DNA of 64,000 bases from Ailanthus altissimus. Lineage: Eukaryota; Streptophyta; Magnoliopsida; Sapindales; Simaroubaceae. The notes under the pieces are model-generated. The model saw only the letters and a list, made by a program, of their open reading frames with translations, was not told the DNA's origin and searched no databases. This document shows, in pieces, positions 23,881 to 35,700 of the stretch. The DNA is taken from assembly GCA_946807835.1 (NCBI GenBank), contig OX327706.1:24107001-24171000 (forward strand), written 5' to 3'. The first letter of the stretch is position 1. Every line of letters begins with the position of its first letter. The position numbers and the translations under genes were made by a program.

Positions 23881-24618
23881 CCCCAGCAATCCTTCTTCAG
23901 ATGGCCTTTCTTGCCACAATGATAGCACTTGACGCTATTTTTACTTCTGGATTTTGGTCTACCATGATTTTGACTCCCACTGGGGTTACGTTCTGTTGAT
24001 CTACCTCTCATCATTATCAAAGCTTCTGCTTGCTGCGAACATTTTTGTTTATCTTCTTTATTTTTTCGTCTTCGTTCTTATCCCAGTACAATAATTGTAA
24101 CATCATTGAAGACTAAGAAGTTCGTTATGATGTTATTTGTCAAGTTGATGATGAGTTGATCATACAAATCAGGTAGGCTTTGAAGTAAAATCTCTGCACG
24201 TTCACCTGCCTCTATTTTATGCCCCAAGGAAGTGAGTTGGGAAAATATAGTAGTTAATGTGTTGATGTGCTCTGTCACTGAAGTGGATTCTTCCATTCGA
24301 AGGGTGTACAATCTCCTTTTTAAGAAGATCTTGTTGTGCAAAGATTTGGCCTCATACAATTTTATAAGATTATCTCAGATCTCTTTTATTGTCTTTTTTT
24401 TCGCCACACTGGATAACACATTATCAGCAAGTGCTAGATGCAGATCAGTAACTACATTACTATCAATTTCATTCCACTTGATATCATCAGTGATACTAGC
24501 GAGCCTTTCATCAATTACTTCTATGCACTTATTTTTTTCTTAAAATCGCATTTATTTTCATTTTTCACAATGTAAAATTACCTCTATTGAACTTTTCAAC
24601 TTTGTATTTTATCGTCAT
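23881..24618 (-). pseudogene. Copia-2 gag relic with zinc knuckle
   Basis: ATG (minus) at 24618 starts KYKVEKFNRGNFTL followed by a stop where the family has Trp (FxLWKMKM). It continues through ITDDIKWNEID, LHLALADNVLSSVAKKK and the open frame 24359-24078 (KSLHNKIFLKRRLYTLRM...TSVTEHINTL). The zinc knuckle CYHCGKKGHLKKDC lies at 23886-23927. Length and order are as expected for copia Gag; stops and frameshifts inactivate it. Confidence 0.9.
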
Positions 24619-24773
24619 TGCTTTTTAACCACAGGCTGCTTTCTGCTAGGATCGGCTCTCACTGTTTTGCGTAAATAGTAACCATGCGTATGAACAGTAC
24701 CTGTATACGTGAACAGTAATTATAAATGTGAATAGTAATTGTATATGTGAATAGTGACCTCCTTCAACTAGAA

Positions 24774-24786
24774 GCTCTAATACCAC
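24774..24786 (-). other. Copia-2 primer-binding site
   Basis: Minus reading directly after the 5' LTR gives TGGTATTAGAGC, one base from the initiator tRNA-Met type site TGGTATCAGAGC used by many copia elements. It fixes the direction of copia-2. Confidence 0.85.
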
Positions 24787-25132
24787 TGTTAGGAAATTAA
24801 AGGGTGATCCAGGGTCGCAGTTAAAGCGGGATAAAGAAAAATAATGAAAATAAATATAAGACAAAACAAAAGAGTTTACGTGGTTCGGCTTTTGGCCTAC
24901 ATCCACGGGCGAAGACAGAAGAATCTTTTACTACTATAAATGGAGAATACAAGTATTGTAGTATTTTAGCCTTACAACCTAAAACATAATACACTCAATT
25001 CTCTCAAATTATTAAAAAAACTCTCTATAAAATTAAATAAAAAAATGAATTGCTAAACTCTCCCTTTTAGCATATGGATAATCTTAAAAAGGCTGTCCAC
25101 CATTGTAATATTACTGGCATCGCGTGCCAACA
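24787..25132 (-). repeat. Copia-2 right (5') LTR
   Basis: 346 bp, TGTTAGG..CCAACA in plus reading. Contains TTTACGTGGTTCGGCTTTTGG, a word common in plant LTRs, split here only by position. Its outer end falls at 25132, followed by AATTA. Confidence 0.85.
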
Positions 25133-25876
25133 AATTATTATGTAGCTGCATGGTGCTAGCTACTAACAAAAATAAAAAAATTTAAAATACTATTTAAAAA
25201 ATCTAACATTATTTATTTGCCCATGCCAAGTGAATCAAGATGTTTGACACTTAACAACGTGATTAACGTCTAATGTTAGTTAATTCGATTCACAAAAAGA
25301 AACGAGATAAGGCTCAAACATGAGTAAAGTATAATCAAAACCCTCAGTTTCTCTAACAGTAGAATCCAAATCCTTATTTTTTCAAATCAGAGACGTCATG
25401 ATAATTTGAAGAATCAGCTCGGTAATTTTGGGGGACATGTCCCAAAATAGCCTATTTTTGAAATAAATATACTTTTATAGCTAATAAGTTAAAACTTAAA
25501 TTTTATTAATCACAAAAAAAGGTTTTGAGACTACATTACTCTCAAACTCTCTCACCACTTTCAAACTACCATTTTTTTTATAAATTACTCAAATTTTATC
25601 TTCAAAAGTAATAGATCAAATATTTGTGTTGTGATTTTAGATGATTTGAAGTCTAAAAATAATATTTGAAAGGTAAAATTTAAAGAAATGTACATTTTTA
25701 ACTTATTTCTTTTTTATATTGGTATTTTTGTAAGAAATAAAAAAATAGTAGATTTTGATAGTATGAGTTGAAAATAAGTAGATTTGGTTGAAAACAGTCA
25801 TGAACGGTTGTTAAAAGTTAAAAAATGGTAAAAAAATATTGAATCTGGTAAAAAAATGATGAGGAAACCAGAAATC

Positions 25877-26060
25877 TTCGTGCTGCGCGTACGAGGCGTG
25901 GGGGAGAGCCTCGCAGATGGCCTTGTGCCACGAGGCCACCACGCAACCCTATTCCGCGCTTCGCATGAGAGTACGCTGGACAAGGTCGCACGCAAAGCCG
26001 CGTGCGTGCGGCTCCTACTCACACACGAGGCGAGTAATGTTATTTTCCACCTAACACGCA
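25877..26060. other. GC- and CpG-rich island inside the MULE
   Basis: About 180 bp far richer in GC and CpG than anything near it. It is open in plus (25856-26092) and minus (26061-25798), but neither translation resembles a known protein. Its place between the TIR and the transposase relic fits either a captured gene fragment or a GC-rich subterminal region. Confidence 0.45.
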
Positions 26061-26131
26061 CCTCACAAATTTTTAGAATTTATTTTTTTTAATTAAATAA
26101 ATGTTATTTTAATAAATTTTCTTTTGTTACA

Positions 26132-26345
26132 GATGATATAGAGTATGAGTCAATTTATGTACTCTTTGGAGTAAGATGATAGAGCTCTAATGATAGGGAC
26201 AAGAAATATACTGAATTTGGTAACTTAGGTATTGTGATTCCAAAAAATGTCAATTATGAAGAGCTATTAAATAATGTGTGTTTTGCACTATGAGTTGATA
26301 ATGCAAAGCATAGGGTATCAATGAAATTTTCTCTAGATACACAGA
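26132..26345 (+). pseudogene. MULE transposase N-terminal domain relic
   Basis: After a plausible acceptor (TTACAG, ends 26132) the sequence reads DDIEYESIYVLFG, then a frameshift. It continues with KKYTEFGNLGIVIPKNVNYE, then ELLNNVCFAL-stop-VDNAKHRVSMKFSLDTQM. The YEELL..V and I/VSMKFS pattern fits the N-terminal plant-MULE domain. One stop and one frameshift break it, and the catalytic domain is absent. Confidence 0.5.
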
Positions 26346-26628
26346 TGTATAATAATGACTGTTTATGGAATTTAAATAATTATTATCAATTTTTTAAAAA
26401 AATTTAAATATTACTAATTATTTTTCAACAAATTAAATAGTTATTATTTTTGGAATTTTAATTATTTATTTCAAAATTTATAAAATATTAATATTTTTTT
26501 AATTAATAATTAAATTTTAAAAAATTATATAATATTGTGTCTGTGACTCGACGCGAGAGGCTCCGCATGCCATGAGTCGCATATATATACCATGCGACTC
26601 GTGCACGTGCAGCACATGCGCGAATCAC

Positions 26629-26630
<2 letters not shown>

Positions 26631-26704
<74 letters not shown>
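26631..26704. repeat. (AT)n(GT)n compound microsatellite
   Basis: About 18 AT units followed directly by about 19 GT units, inside the MULE and flanked by GCGACTCG-GCACGTGC sequences in both orientations. Confidence 0.95.
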
Positions 26705-26706
<2 letters not shown>

Positions 26707-27251
26707 AGGCTTGCGACTCGCGCACGTGCTACGGGTCGCAAGTCGTAGATGTGCGTGCGTCTCACTTGAGTGTCCTGAGTGAGATGTTCACGCGTGGCGG
26801 AGTTACCGTTCTCCGCCATCATCCCAGACTATTTTCGCCAAATTTTTCACTTTGTTTTTCAATGTTTCATCTAATTTAAGTTACATCTACACATTTCTAA
26901 TCTATTTCACTTAAAATTTACTCATTTTTATCTATTTTTAACAAAAATATTACATAAATAAAAAAAAATAGAAAAACTTACTAATTTGAGGCCTTCTTTA
27001 TTTTTCACCAATAAAATTAATGTTTTAACTTTTAATCTTCACAATATCGTAAAGAACAAGTGATTTACTTGCTTTTAGGTTAATTGATTGAATTTGTTTT
27101 TGAAACATGTTTAAACATGGAGAGAAAATGCCAAAAGTAATAATGTTCGAAAATTTTAAATTTGTCTAATAAACATAGAAAAAATAAAAGATGATTAAAA
27201 TAAATTTGTAATAAAATAACGAGGCTATTTTAGGACATTTTTCGTAATTTT

Positions 27252-29390
27252 ATCACCACATTTTACTTCAAATTCAAAATCATAATGACTGAATAACATA
27301 CTACCTCGATCTCTCAACAGGCGCCCTATGTTTAACTGAGTTCTATCACCTCAGCACCAACCTAGATCTCAGCAGTTGAATATAATTTATAACAACAATG
27401 ACAAAATCAGAAACCAAAATCAAAATCATTTCTATTTTATTATGGTAAAGAGAGAAAGAGAGTTCTTAGCGATACTGTTTAGGTTTGTCATCGAGCTTTG
27501 GAAATTTTGGGCGATGAATTCTGGCTCTTCGACTTCAGCGCTATTGTTTTGAGCACATTCGTTCATCTCCCTATATTTGGGCTATTTTCGAAAATAATGA
27601 TTCTTGGAACTGCAAAGAGAACAGTTTGCATCATCCCTCGCAACTTCTAATTCTATATAAACTAAATCAAGTCATTCTATCATATCGAAATTATAATCAC
27701 AAAATAATATTTAAATTATTGGATCAAATTAAGAAATTAAATATAATAAATAGAAATTATCTCACTATTAATACCGTTAAAAGCATTTAGTATCGTAAAA
27801 AAAATCTAAACCAAAGGTCTTTCGATGATTTTAGCGCCAATTCATCCCTGTCATCAACAGTTTGGGCTTAGGCCCAATATAATAAAAATGCCTTTTTGGG
27901 ATATTGCGATCTTTCTGCGTCGATCCATTTCACTTGCTGGGTCCGATCATTAGCCCAACAAAATATTTGAGTTTCTTTCATGCCCAGTCTTCGTCATTAT
28001 TTTATTTTGGGCTATGAGTCATTACATCTGATGAAGCAGTTTGGGCTTCTATTTATTTATTTTAAAGCAGTCAAGGACTCCCTCAGGCTCGAGAAATTAA
28101 AATCCAAGTATAAAGAAATTACGAGAAAAATGAAGTTATTGTCACAAAGTTGAAATCGATTAGTCATTAATTTGAAGAACCAGTTTTTCAGATAATAAGT
28201 TCCAGAGCTCTAACAAATTTTGTTACTACCCTTAGAAGAATGTGAAAACATGAAAAGAATTGAAGGTACAAGTATCAACCGAGGAAAACTTTTTAAGTTT
28301 GAGATTAAGTACCTGTTTAAAGCAATGTTTTTATTCTGATTTTCAAAAAATAATTCTTAATTTGTTTACGGATAATCTGGACCGTAGATATATTCTGGAC
28401 TTGTTTCAAGTTTACAAGTGAAAGCTATCCATTGAATCGATAGTATCCGGGTCATGTCATGTGACCTACGAAGCGGTAAAAGGCTTCTGCAACCACAGAA
28501 ATCCGACGACTCACCCCACCTCCCTCCAATTATTAGTTTGGAAGTGAATGTGATAAATTGGAGGCGATTGGCGAAGAATAAGCCAACAACAACTGAAACA
28601 GCCATGAAGCTTCATAGATTTACCATAAATAGGCGTAGCAGTGGTGCAGCCATGGCAGCACTATCAGGACAGGCCTAGCTCTCAGCTGAAACTTCCATTC
28701 TTTCAATACTTTTGATGTTGTTTCTGCGAAATTTCCCTCGCTTATTGGTTTGTTTTTTTTAATATTACAAAGTAACTTGCCCGTTTGTCTTGGAAAACAA
28801 AAATATGTACTACCAAGACAAAACGTATTGACTAATAACAAGGGAAACAGTGTTGCTTGCTTTTGATACAAGTTAAATTTTTATTATGCTAGTTGCTAGA
28901 TCTATTATGAGGATTCCAGTTTTTCTTTTTAAATGAATTTGCATACTATATATAATGGTCGCTATTTAAAGGGTCTTGTCCTCTGATGAATTTTTTAATG
29001 GCTTGTACCTTTGCTCCCTTGTTATTCAAATCCATATTAAGATGTTTTTTTTCTTCTTCAAACATTCAATCTCGAAACTATTAAAGCAAAGTATCCTTCG
29101 ACTACAACCATGGCTATGCTTGCTTAGTCGTTTTCTAGGACGTTGTGACTTTTTAAAATCATATCTAAGTTGCCTGATTAATTAAAAATAAAATAATAAA
29201 AGGGTGCCTCCTCACAAAGAGGATTGCAATGACCAAGCCCAGGCAATTGTTTACCAAAAACACTGGTTTTTACAAAGTCATAAGATCATGTATGAGACTG
29301 ACGCCTGCCTAATACCCCAAGGTCACATTTTACAAAGCATTTGAGTGCTTATACCGGTAAACCTTGTGTACTTTTTTTGGCCTAAGTTAG
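27252..29390. other. Intergenic DNA, no gene supported
   Basis: Somewhat less AT-rich stretches at 27.43-27.65 and 28.40-28.68 kb carry short open frames on both strands with no recognisable protein. They could be old exons or promoter remnants. Nothing else seen. Confidence 0.4.
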
Positions 29391-29394
29391 GGTT

Positions 29395-29845
29395 CGAGCC
29401 TTGAACCTCTAACCTAGACTAGGGTAATACAATTATTCATCTATAATCTATGCAAGCTTTATAATCCAAAGTAACGTGTGCGTAAACGATATAAAGTGAT
29501 TGTGAAGTGATGTCAATGTAATTATTTATTTATTTTTGTGTGTGAGTTTTATAGTTCATGTGAGAGTAGGGTGTGCATAAATGATGTAAAGTGATTTTCT
29601 CAATCTTGGTTGTATAGTTTGTAATATAAATTTATAGTTTAAGTGGGACAATGAACCTCTAACATCAGTTAGGATAGTATAATTATTCTTTTATTTTTGT
29701 GTGGGCTTTATATTTAAAGTAGAGTATGCGTAAAGGATGTAAAGTGGTATTTTCAAATTTATAAATTTTATAGTCTGGATAGGGTGTGTGTAAGGATGTA
29801 AAATAATAATCTCAATTGTATAGTTTGATGAAATATGCAATAATA
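29395..29845. repeat. Degenerate tandem repeat, GTGTGCGTAAA-GATGTAAAGTG unit
   Basis: Four spaced versions of one block occur: GTGTGCGTAAACGATATAAA (about 29476), GTGTGCATAAATGATGTAAA (29571), GTATGCGTAAAGGATGTAAA (29726) and GTGTGTGTAAGGATGTAAAA (29784). Each is preceded by TTTATAGT or a similar word, and some by GTATAATTATTC. Spacing varies from about 60 to 155 bp. Confidence 0.6.
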
Positions 29846-29849
29846 TAAT

Positions 29850-31075
29850 TTAAATGTAATATTAGTACAATGTATATAAAAAAAAAAGTTATAAAAATTA
29901 ATTTTGCATTTAAAAAGAATGAGAAGTCTACACTAGGTTTTTTTTTTTAAACATATTTGCTATCATAAAAGTATTAGAACTTAAATATTATTAATATTCA
30001 TGTTATTAGAATTTAAATTTTTCTCTCTTAGCCGCATAATGTTTAGTTTTATTTATGGTATTTCTGTGGCTTTAGCGAATAATTGCTCTATGAACATCAT
30101 TTAATTTGACTACCTCAATGTTGTCTCTGAAATTAAGGGTTACTCGATGTAGTATAAAATCTGTTTATCCAATTCAAATCAAAGCCCTCAAATAAAATTA
30201 ACATCCATTATATTAGTAATCATAAGCAAAATCTATTAGGCCACAGTAAGATTCCATTCGCAAGAGAAATGATGCATAGGCAGACGCTAAGGAAAGTGTT
30301 AACGAGAGAAAAGCAAGTTGAATAGTGCTACCATATTTACCTTTTCCAGTAATAATATTTGAAATATGCGTTATATAATCGTGGAAATCAATTTCAGTAA
30401 CCCGCATTAGGCAGCCAGTCTCAGTATCAGTAATGCCAAGATTCCCGAAGCAGCCATGAAGCTTCCGTAACGTGTAAAAGTTTAGTACGGCCTGGGTTGG
30501 AGTAAGAGGGAATCAATATATTCAAAGAGTGAAATCAAACGAATTTGGCATAGTGTTAGACAAACTTGTGGATTAACTCAATCATCAATACTCATCTTGC
30601 TCTTTTCAATTATTTGTAAAGTAAACTAGGGTGGATTTTGATTTAAGAGTAATATTATATTTTTTAAATTTTATTTTAAATTTTTTATTTTAAATTAATT
30701 TATAAAATAATTATTAAATAATAAAATAATATAATTTTTAAAATTATCACCACATAATTTTATTGTTTAATAATTATTTGACATATCAGTCGAAATAAAA
30801 ATTTTAAAATAATATTTAAGAAGTATTATGTTATTCTTTAAATAAAAATTTTTAAATCATAAATTATTAGCTTGGTGTTTTTTTATGTTTCTTTTATTAA
30901 ATTTAGTGTATTAAATTTTTATAATTAGTTGAAAAATACAGCTAATTTGAATTTAATTAAAAAAATATCACACACCTAAGGGATTTTAGACTTTTCTAAC
31001 CCTGTTATACTATGATTATAATAACATTATATTAAACTTTAGGAATTATAAAAATAAAAATAAATCGTTGGACAC
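29850..31075. other. AT-rich intergenic DNA
   Basis: No gene. A minus-strand open frame at 30407-30213 is not recognised and has no support beyond length. Confidence 0.4.
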
Positions 31076-31870
31076 AGAATTGTGTGCACTAGGCTTTTAA
31101 AAATATATGATTGATCAAATATTTTGTAGCATCACAAAATATATAAATAACTAAATGACCCAAGATTTTATAACATTGTAACATCACAAAATATAGAAAT
31201 CATCAAAATTTGTGAATCACAAAAAATAAAAATAACTAAATGACCCAGGATTTTTTAATATCACAAAATCTTATTGTTTTTATATTTTGGTGATGTTACA
31301 AAATCATCACAAAATATAAAAATAACCAAATTTTGTAACCATGTAAAACATAAAAATAACTAGGTTTTGTAACTTCACAAAATATAAAAATATCTAAGGC
31401 ACATAACAACCATGTACAATATCTGTAACTCAGATTGTAGAGTCTTTGGTTAAATAGTGAGATACGACCTTGTGTATGCTAAGCTTTTGAGGACATATAA
31501 TTGACTCGTGTGCACTATTTGTAACTTAAACTGTAAATTCTTTAGCCACACTTAGGTTCGGCTCCAACTTTGATACTAAATTTGTAATACTACAAATTAT
31601 AGAATAACACATTGTGTGACATGTGATTGCCCTATGATTTTGTAATATCACAAAATATGACAATAACCAATTTTTGTAACATCACAAAATATGACAATAA
31701 CCAATTTTTGTAACATCACAAAATATAAAAATAAATCATGAGAAACGGCCTCGTATGTGTTAGGCCTTGAGAACACATAATTGACTTGTGTGCATTATTT
31801 GTAGCATAAATTACGAGCTCTTAGTTGTGTGTATTATCTATAGCCTAAACTACAAGCTCTCCAGCTCACA
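31076..31870. repeat. Degenerate repeat field: CACAAAATATAAAAATAACC units
   Basis: Many copies of a unit of about 32 bp (ACATCACAAAATATRAMAATAACCAA followed by TTTTGTA) occur between 31130 and 31730. Two adjacent ones at about 31650-31715 are almost identical. A longer block recurs near 31085, 31465 and 31745: TTGTGTGCACTAGGC or similar, then TTGAGGACATATAATTGACT and GTGTGCATTATTTGTA. The whole looks like a higher-order repeat of about 280-380 bp built on the short unit. Confidence 0.65.
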
Positions 31871-31879
31871 TTGCAAAAT

Positions 31880-32766
31880 AGGTCCGACTCTCGTATTAAT
31901 ATCATATGTAACGATCTTATTCTCATACAATATAATATTTTCTACTTTGAGTTTAAGCCTATATAACTTTGTTCTTACGTTTCTCCAAAATGTCTTTTAC
32001 TATTTGAAAAAGGCTTTGTATATATAATTCAATCATTTTATTTAATTAGACGATATAAAATTTTAACACTTGGTCTTCGTTTCATCCATTTTAATTTTTG
32101 CTATCATAACCTCAATAGTATTAAATCTTAAGTGTTATATTTTTGATATAAACTTTATGAGATTTTATACGGACTGATATAAATTTTTTGCTGAACCAAT
32201 TTAAGTTAATGATTACCAATTGTTTTTAAATAAACAGATATAATAAAGAAATAAATTTTAACTGTATAAAAATGATAATGTACACATGTATAATATGCAG
32301 ATAGCATACGAATGAACTTAGTTATGTAGATGGGCATTTTTCCGAAGGAAAATATTGTTAGTAACTACTCCAAATTGATCATAGAGTTTTGTCCTTGTCT
32401 TATTTCTCGTTTATGTTTTTACCTAAAAGGAAAAGAAGAGAAAAATAGAAGTAAAAAACAGGGACAAAGGTTAAGAGGATTTTGACCCCCTTTAATTTGA
32501 AAATAAGAAGTCCATAGCACTGGACCAGAGATAATAAAGCGAGGGAGAATTATAAATGTGGTTTATGTAGACACTAAGGCGGGTTCATTTCTTCATTTGT
32601 TCTCCACCTTTGTTGCACTATGCTCTCAACTTAGAGGCACACAAGGAGAAGCAAATAACAAAATCCTATTTAAAAAAAAGAAAGAAACACATAAACTATT
32701 TGAGAACTATCACAAGTTGTATATTCTTTCATTCTTACATACAAAATTAGACACTACGATACTTAA
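31880..32766. other. AT-rich spacer and presumed promoter of the TauE/SafE gene
   Basis: No gene. The last 100-200 bp before the ATG at 32767 presumably hold the 5' UTR. No TATA box could be chosen with confidence. Confidence 0.35.
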
Positions 32767-35700
32767 ATGGCTCAAACTCGGATTAGCCACAGGGCTTTAG
32801 CAGCTGCAGCTGCGTGGATGTTGTTTCTGGGTTTGATCCTGTTGGGAAAATTGGGCAGTGCGGAGAGATTTTTGAAGGAGAGAGATTCACAAGATTTTGC
32901 TGACAAAGAAATGAGTCAAGGATTTTTAGGCAGAGTAGCTCATTTCTTGTGGCAGACTGGCCAGTCTTCTTATGAGCCTGTTTGGCCTGTGAGTTTTATC
33001 ATTGTTCTTGCACTTTTTGTTTCATTAATTGTGTAGTGTCAGCTATATTTCTGGTTGTTGGGCACTGGGCAGCAACAAAAGCAAATTTTACATGTAGTTT
33101 TTATCTGTGCTAGTTGTTAGTCTCTCTTCATGTCATTCATTCACTTAACATATATAATTAATCGGTTGTGCAGGAAATGAAGTTTGGCTGGGAAATCGTT
33201 GTGGGATCAATAATTGGATTCTTTGGAGCAGCATTGGGCAGCGTTGGAGGTGTTGGAGGCGGTGGAATTTTCGTTCCAATGCTCACTTTGATCATTGGTT
33301 TTGACCCCAAGTCTGCCACTGCCATTTCTAAGTGTTAGTACTTACCTTTTTCCTACTTAAATTGATCAGAATTTATAGACAGCTAACTGTAGATAGCGTG
33401 ATCTTTTACAGAGTTAAATTTGACGCTATCAGATGAATCTAATTCATTAGCACGATTTCTTATTGCAGGTATGATCATGGGAGCAGCTGGATCAACAGTT
33501 TACTATAATATGAGACTTAGGCACCCAACACTGGACATGCCTCTCATAGATTACGACCTGGCCCTGTTATTTCAGCCCATGCTCATGCTAGGTATCAGCA
33601 TAGGCGTCGCCTTCAATGTCATGTTTGCAGATTGGATGGTCACGGTTCTGCTTATCATACTATTTATAGGTAATTACAATTTACAATCTTCAAGTATTTT
33701 ACCATCATCTGTTCTGATGATATCGTGGGAGTAATGAAAATTATGAAACAGTTCAAAGAACATGGTCATTCCATTTAGGAAATTCCTCACACAGTTAAAT
33801 AAGGCTCTTTCTTCAATCAGATTGAAGTTGAAATGTGCAACACAACTGTGCAAAATGTTTCCACAATTAGCTTATACAATTGAAAGCGTGGAAGTTTGAA
33901 GTCAAAATTTTCTGTGATGTAAATATTATGTTCTATAATTCTAATTTAAATTGATTTTTCTCCTGGTTACATAAACTAATGCTTTATGTGGCAGGTACAT
34001 CAACCAAAGCGTTGATCAAGGGCGTGGATACATGGAAGAAAGAAACAATGATGAAGAAGGTTTGTTTCTCTGGATACTAAAATAGAGCTTTCAATAACTT
34101 GTTTTCTTGACTTACAAATGATGAATTTGAGATTCTGTTTGACTCTCAGGAAGCATGCAAGGTGCTAGAACCAGAGTCCAAACCCGCTGGTGAGTGTCCA
34201 AAGGGTCCCCTCCAAGCTAAACTTTGATCTAAAACTAGTAAAAAGGGTTTCTGAAAAATGAGCAGTAATGCATAGTCTGTAAGAAGAAAAATAATGTAAA
34301 CTTGCTGAAAAATGACTATTGAACTCAACTAATACTTTCTCCATTATGGGTACAAGCTTACAAGAAATAAATAGCCTTCTCATACAAAGCCCTACCCTTT
34401 GGCCATTGTAGTAAGGCTTCCCTACCATATATCACCAGTCAAAACCATATAAGAAGCCAGCATTTTTATTTTTACTAGGTTTAGAAGTGTGATCAAGGGA
34501 TCTATTAATGATCCAAAGTCACTTTATCATTATCTTTTTGCCAAAATTTCAACTCAGATTCCAATGATATACACATTTGGCGTCAAATAACGATACTTGA
34601 GATTCAGTTAGATGTAATGGACTCGTATAATTGTAGAAAGGAACTTGATTCCATTATAATCACCTTAACTTTTGTTTTAATCAAAGACGTACTCTTGCTG
34701 TACCTATATATTTTTGTGACAGCAAGATAAACAATTTACTAGGGACTTGTGAGCATATGAGGTATGGAACACACTCAAATTTAAAATTCTCCTTCCAACT
34801 TTTGAAAACTTTCAAACCTAAAATATTGAATAAAGTAAGCTTCAGAATAACAACTCAATCAACTAGCAATGATGAAAAGCCACATCATAGCACATAGGAG
34901 AAGACCTGAAACTGTAGACTCTAGGTGACCAGATTTTCCTCAGGATGGTATCATAAATAAATTTGTTAAGAGTTATTGAGATAAAATCTCATTCTATACA
35001 TCCTTTCCTAGAAAAGGTTTTTTGTATTGATCTCCTTAACTGCAGATAGCGATGGACAAGATTACAAACGATTACCTAGTGGTCCACCTGCACTGCATGA
35101 TGAAGAGGTGAGTCCAAAAATTTTGTGCTAATTAATTATAGCAATGCCCTCTCAAAGATTTCTCGATGATATCGTATACTTGATTGTCTTTTGCCATTCC
35201 TTATGTAACAATCATAACTTTTATCCAGGTTCCCCTTATAGAAAACATTTACTGGAAAGAGTTAATGCTGCTTATGTACGTGTGGATAAGTTTTCTTGCT
35301 ATTCAGCTTGCTAAGGTAATATATATATTATAAGTAATGGTGCTATATAATTGTCAATCTCTTTCTGATCTTTCTTAAGATCCCATCTATCTGTGCTGCC
35401 AGGCATGGCATGAAACAGCCAAAAGTTTTTCTTTGCTCTTTCTATTCTATTTTCATTTTCATTGTCCGCAAATCACCATGAATTTTAACTCATTTTTTTG
35501 GTACGACATCTCTGAATCTCCATGCAGGAATATGTTGTAACCTGCTCTGTTACATACTGGATTCTCAACTCCTTGCAGGTAAGGTCTACAACCTCAATCT
35601 TAATATTTCTTTCACAAATTTACCCTTAACACTCGTAAAACCAAGGTCGGATAGGTATTCAAATTGTCTGTCTCAGGTTGCCTTGATGCTTATAGCAGTA

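Larger units (their letters stand above)
15539..25132 (-). mobile_element. Copia-2 LTR retrotransposon with nested insertions, minus strand
   Basis: LTRs lie at 15539-15879 and 24787-25132. A primer-binding site sits beside the right LTR and a polypurine-like tract beside the left one. Gene order in minus reading is the copia order: gag, protease, integrase, RT, RNase H. Solo LTR B (18999-21210) sits in the RT/RNase H linker. About 2.5 kb (15897-18430) lies between the end of RNase H and the 3' LTR, where an ordinary copia element has little; it includes a caulimovirid relic. All coding parts carry stops or frameshifts. No clear target duplication was seen: the flanks are AAAAT on the left and AATTA on the right. 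The left LTR could therefore belong to a related copy. Confidence 0.8.
25430..27243. mobile_element. Mutator-like DNA transposon (MULE), decayed
   Basis: Terminal inverted repeats: the left end reads GGGGGACATGTCCCAAAATA, then GCC; the right end, reverse complemented, reads ATGTCCTAAAATAGCCT close to the tip. About 20 bp match with few differences. The flanks are GTAATTTT at 25422-25429 and 27244-27251 (8 bp exact, 9 with one mismatch). This is near the 9-bp duplication of MULEs, though an 8-bp type such as hAT is not excluded by length alone. The transposase N-terminal relic inside favours MULE. Interior: a GC-rich island (25877-26060), then transposase relics, then GC-rich palindromic sequence with a microsatellite. 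Confidence 0.65.

Noticed and set aside
28366..28871. Overlapping open frames in a less AT-rich stretch, possible gene start
   Set aside because: No recognisable protein, no convincing splice continuation, and competing frames on both strands.
30213..30530. Minus-strand frame with a hydrophobic stretch and a shared GCAGCCATGAAGCTTC word also seen near 28600
   Set aside because: The shared word is short and the frame closes quickly; not enough to call a gene fragment.
31076..31870. CRISPR-like spacing of short repeats
   Set aside because: Repeats are degenerate and AT-rich with no constant spacer length, and the genome is a plant's.
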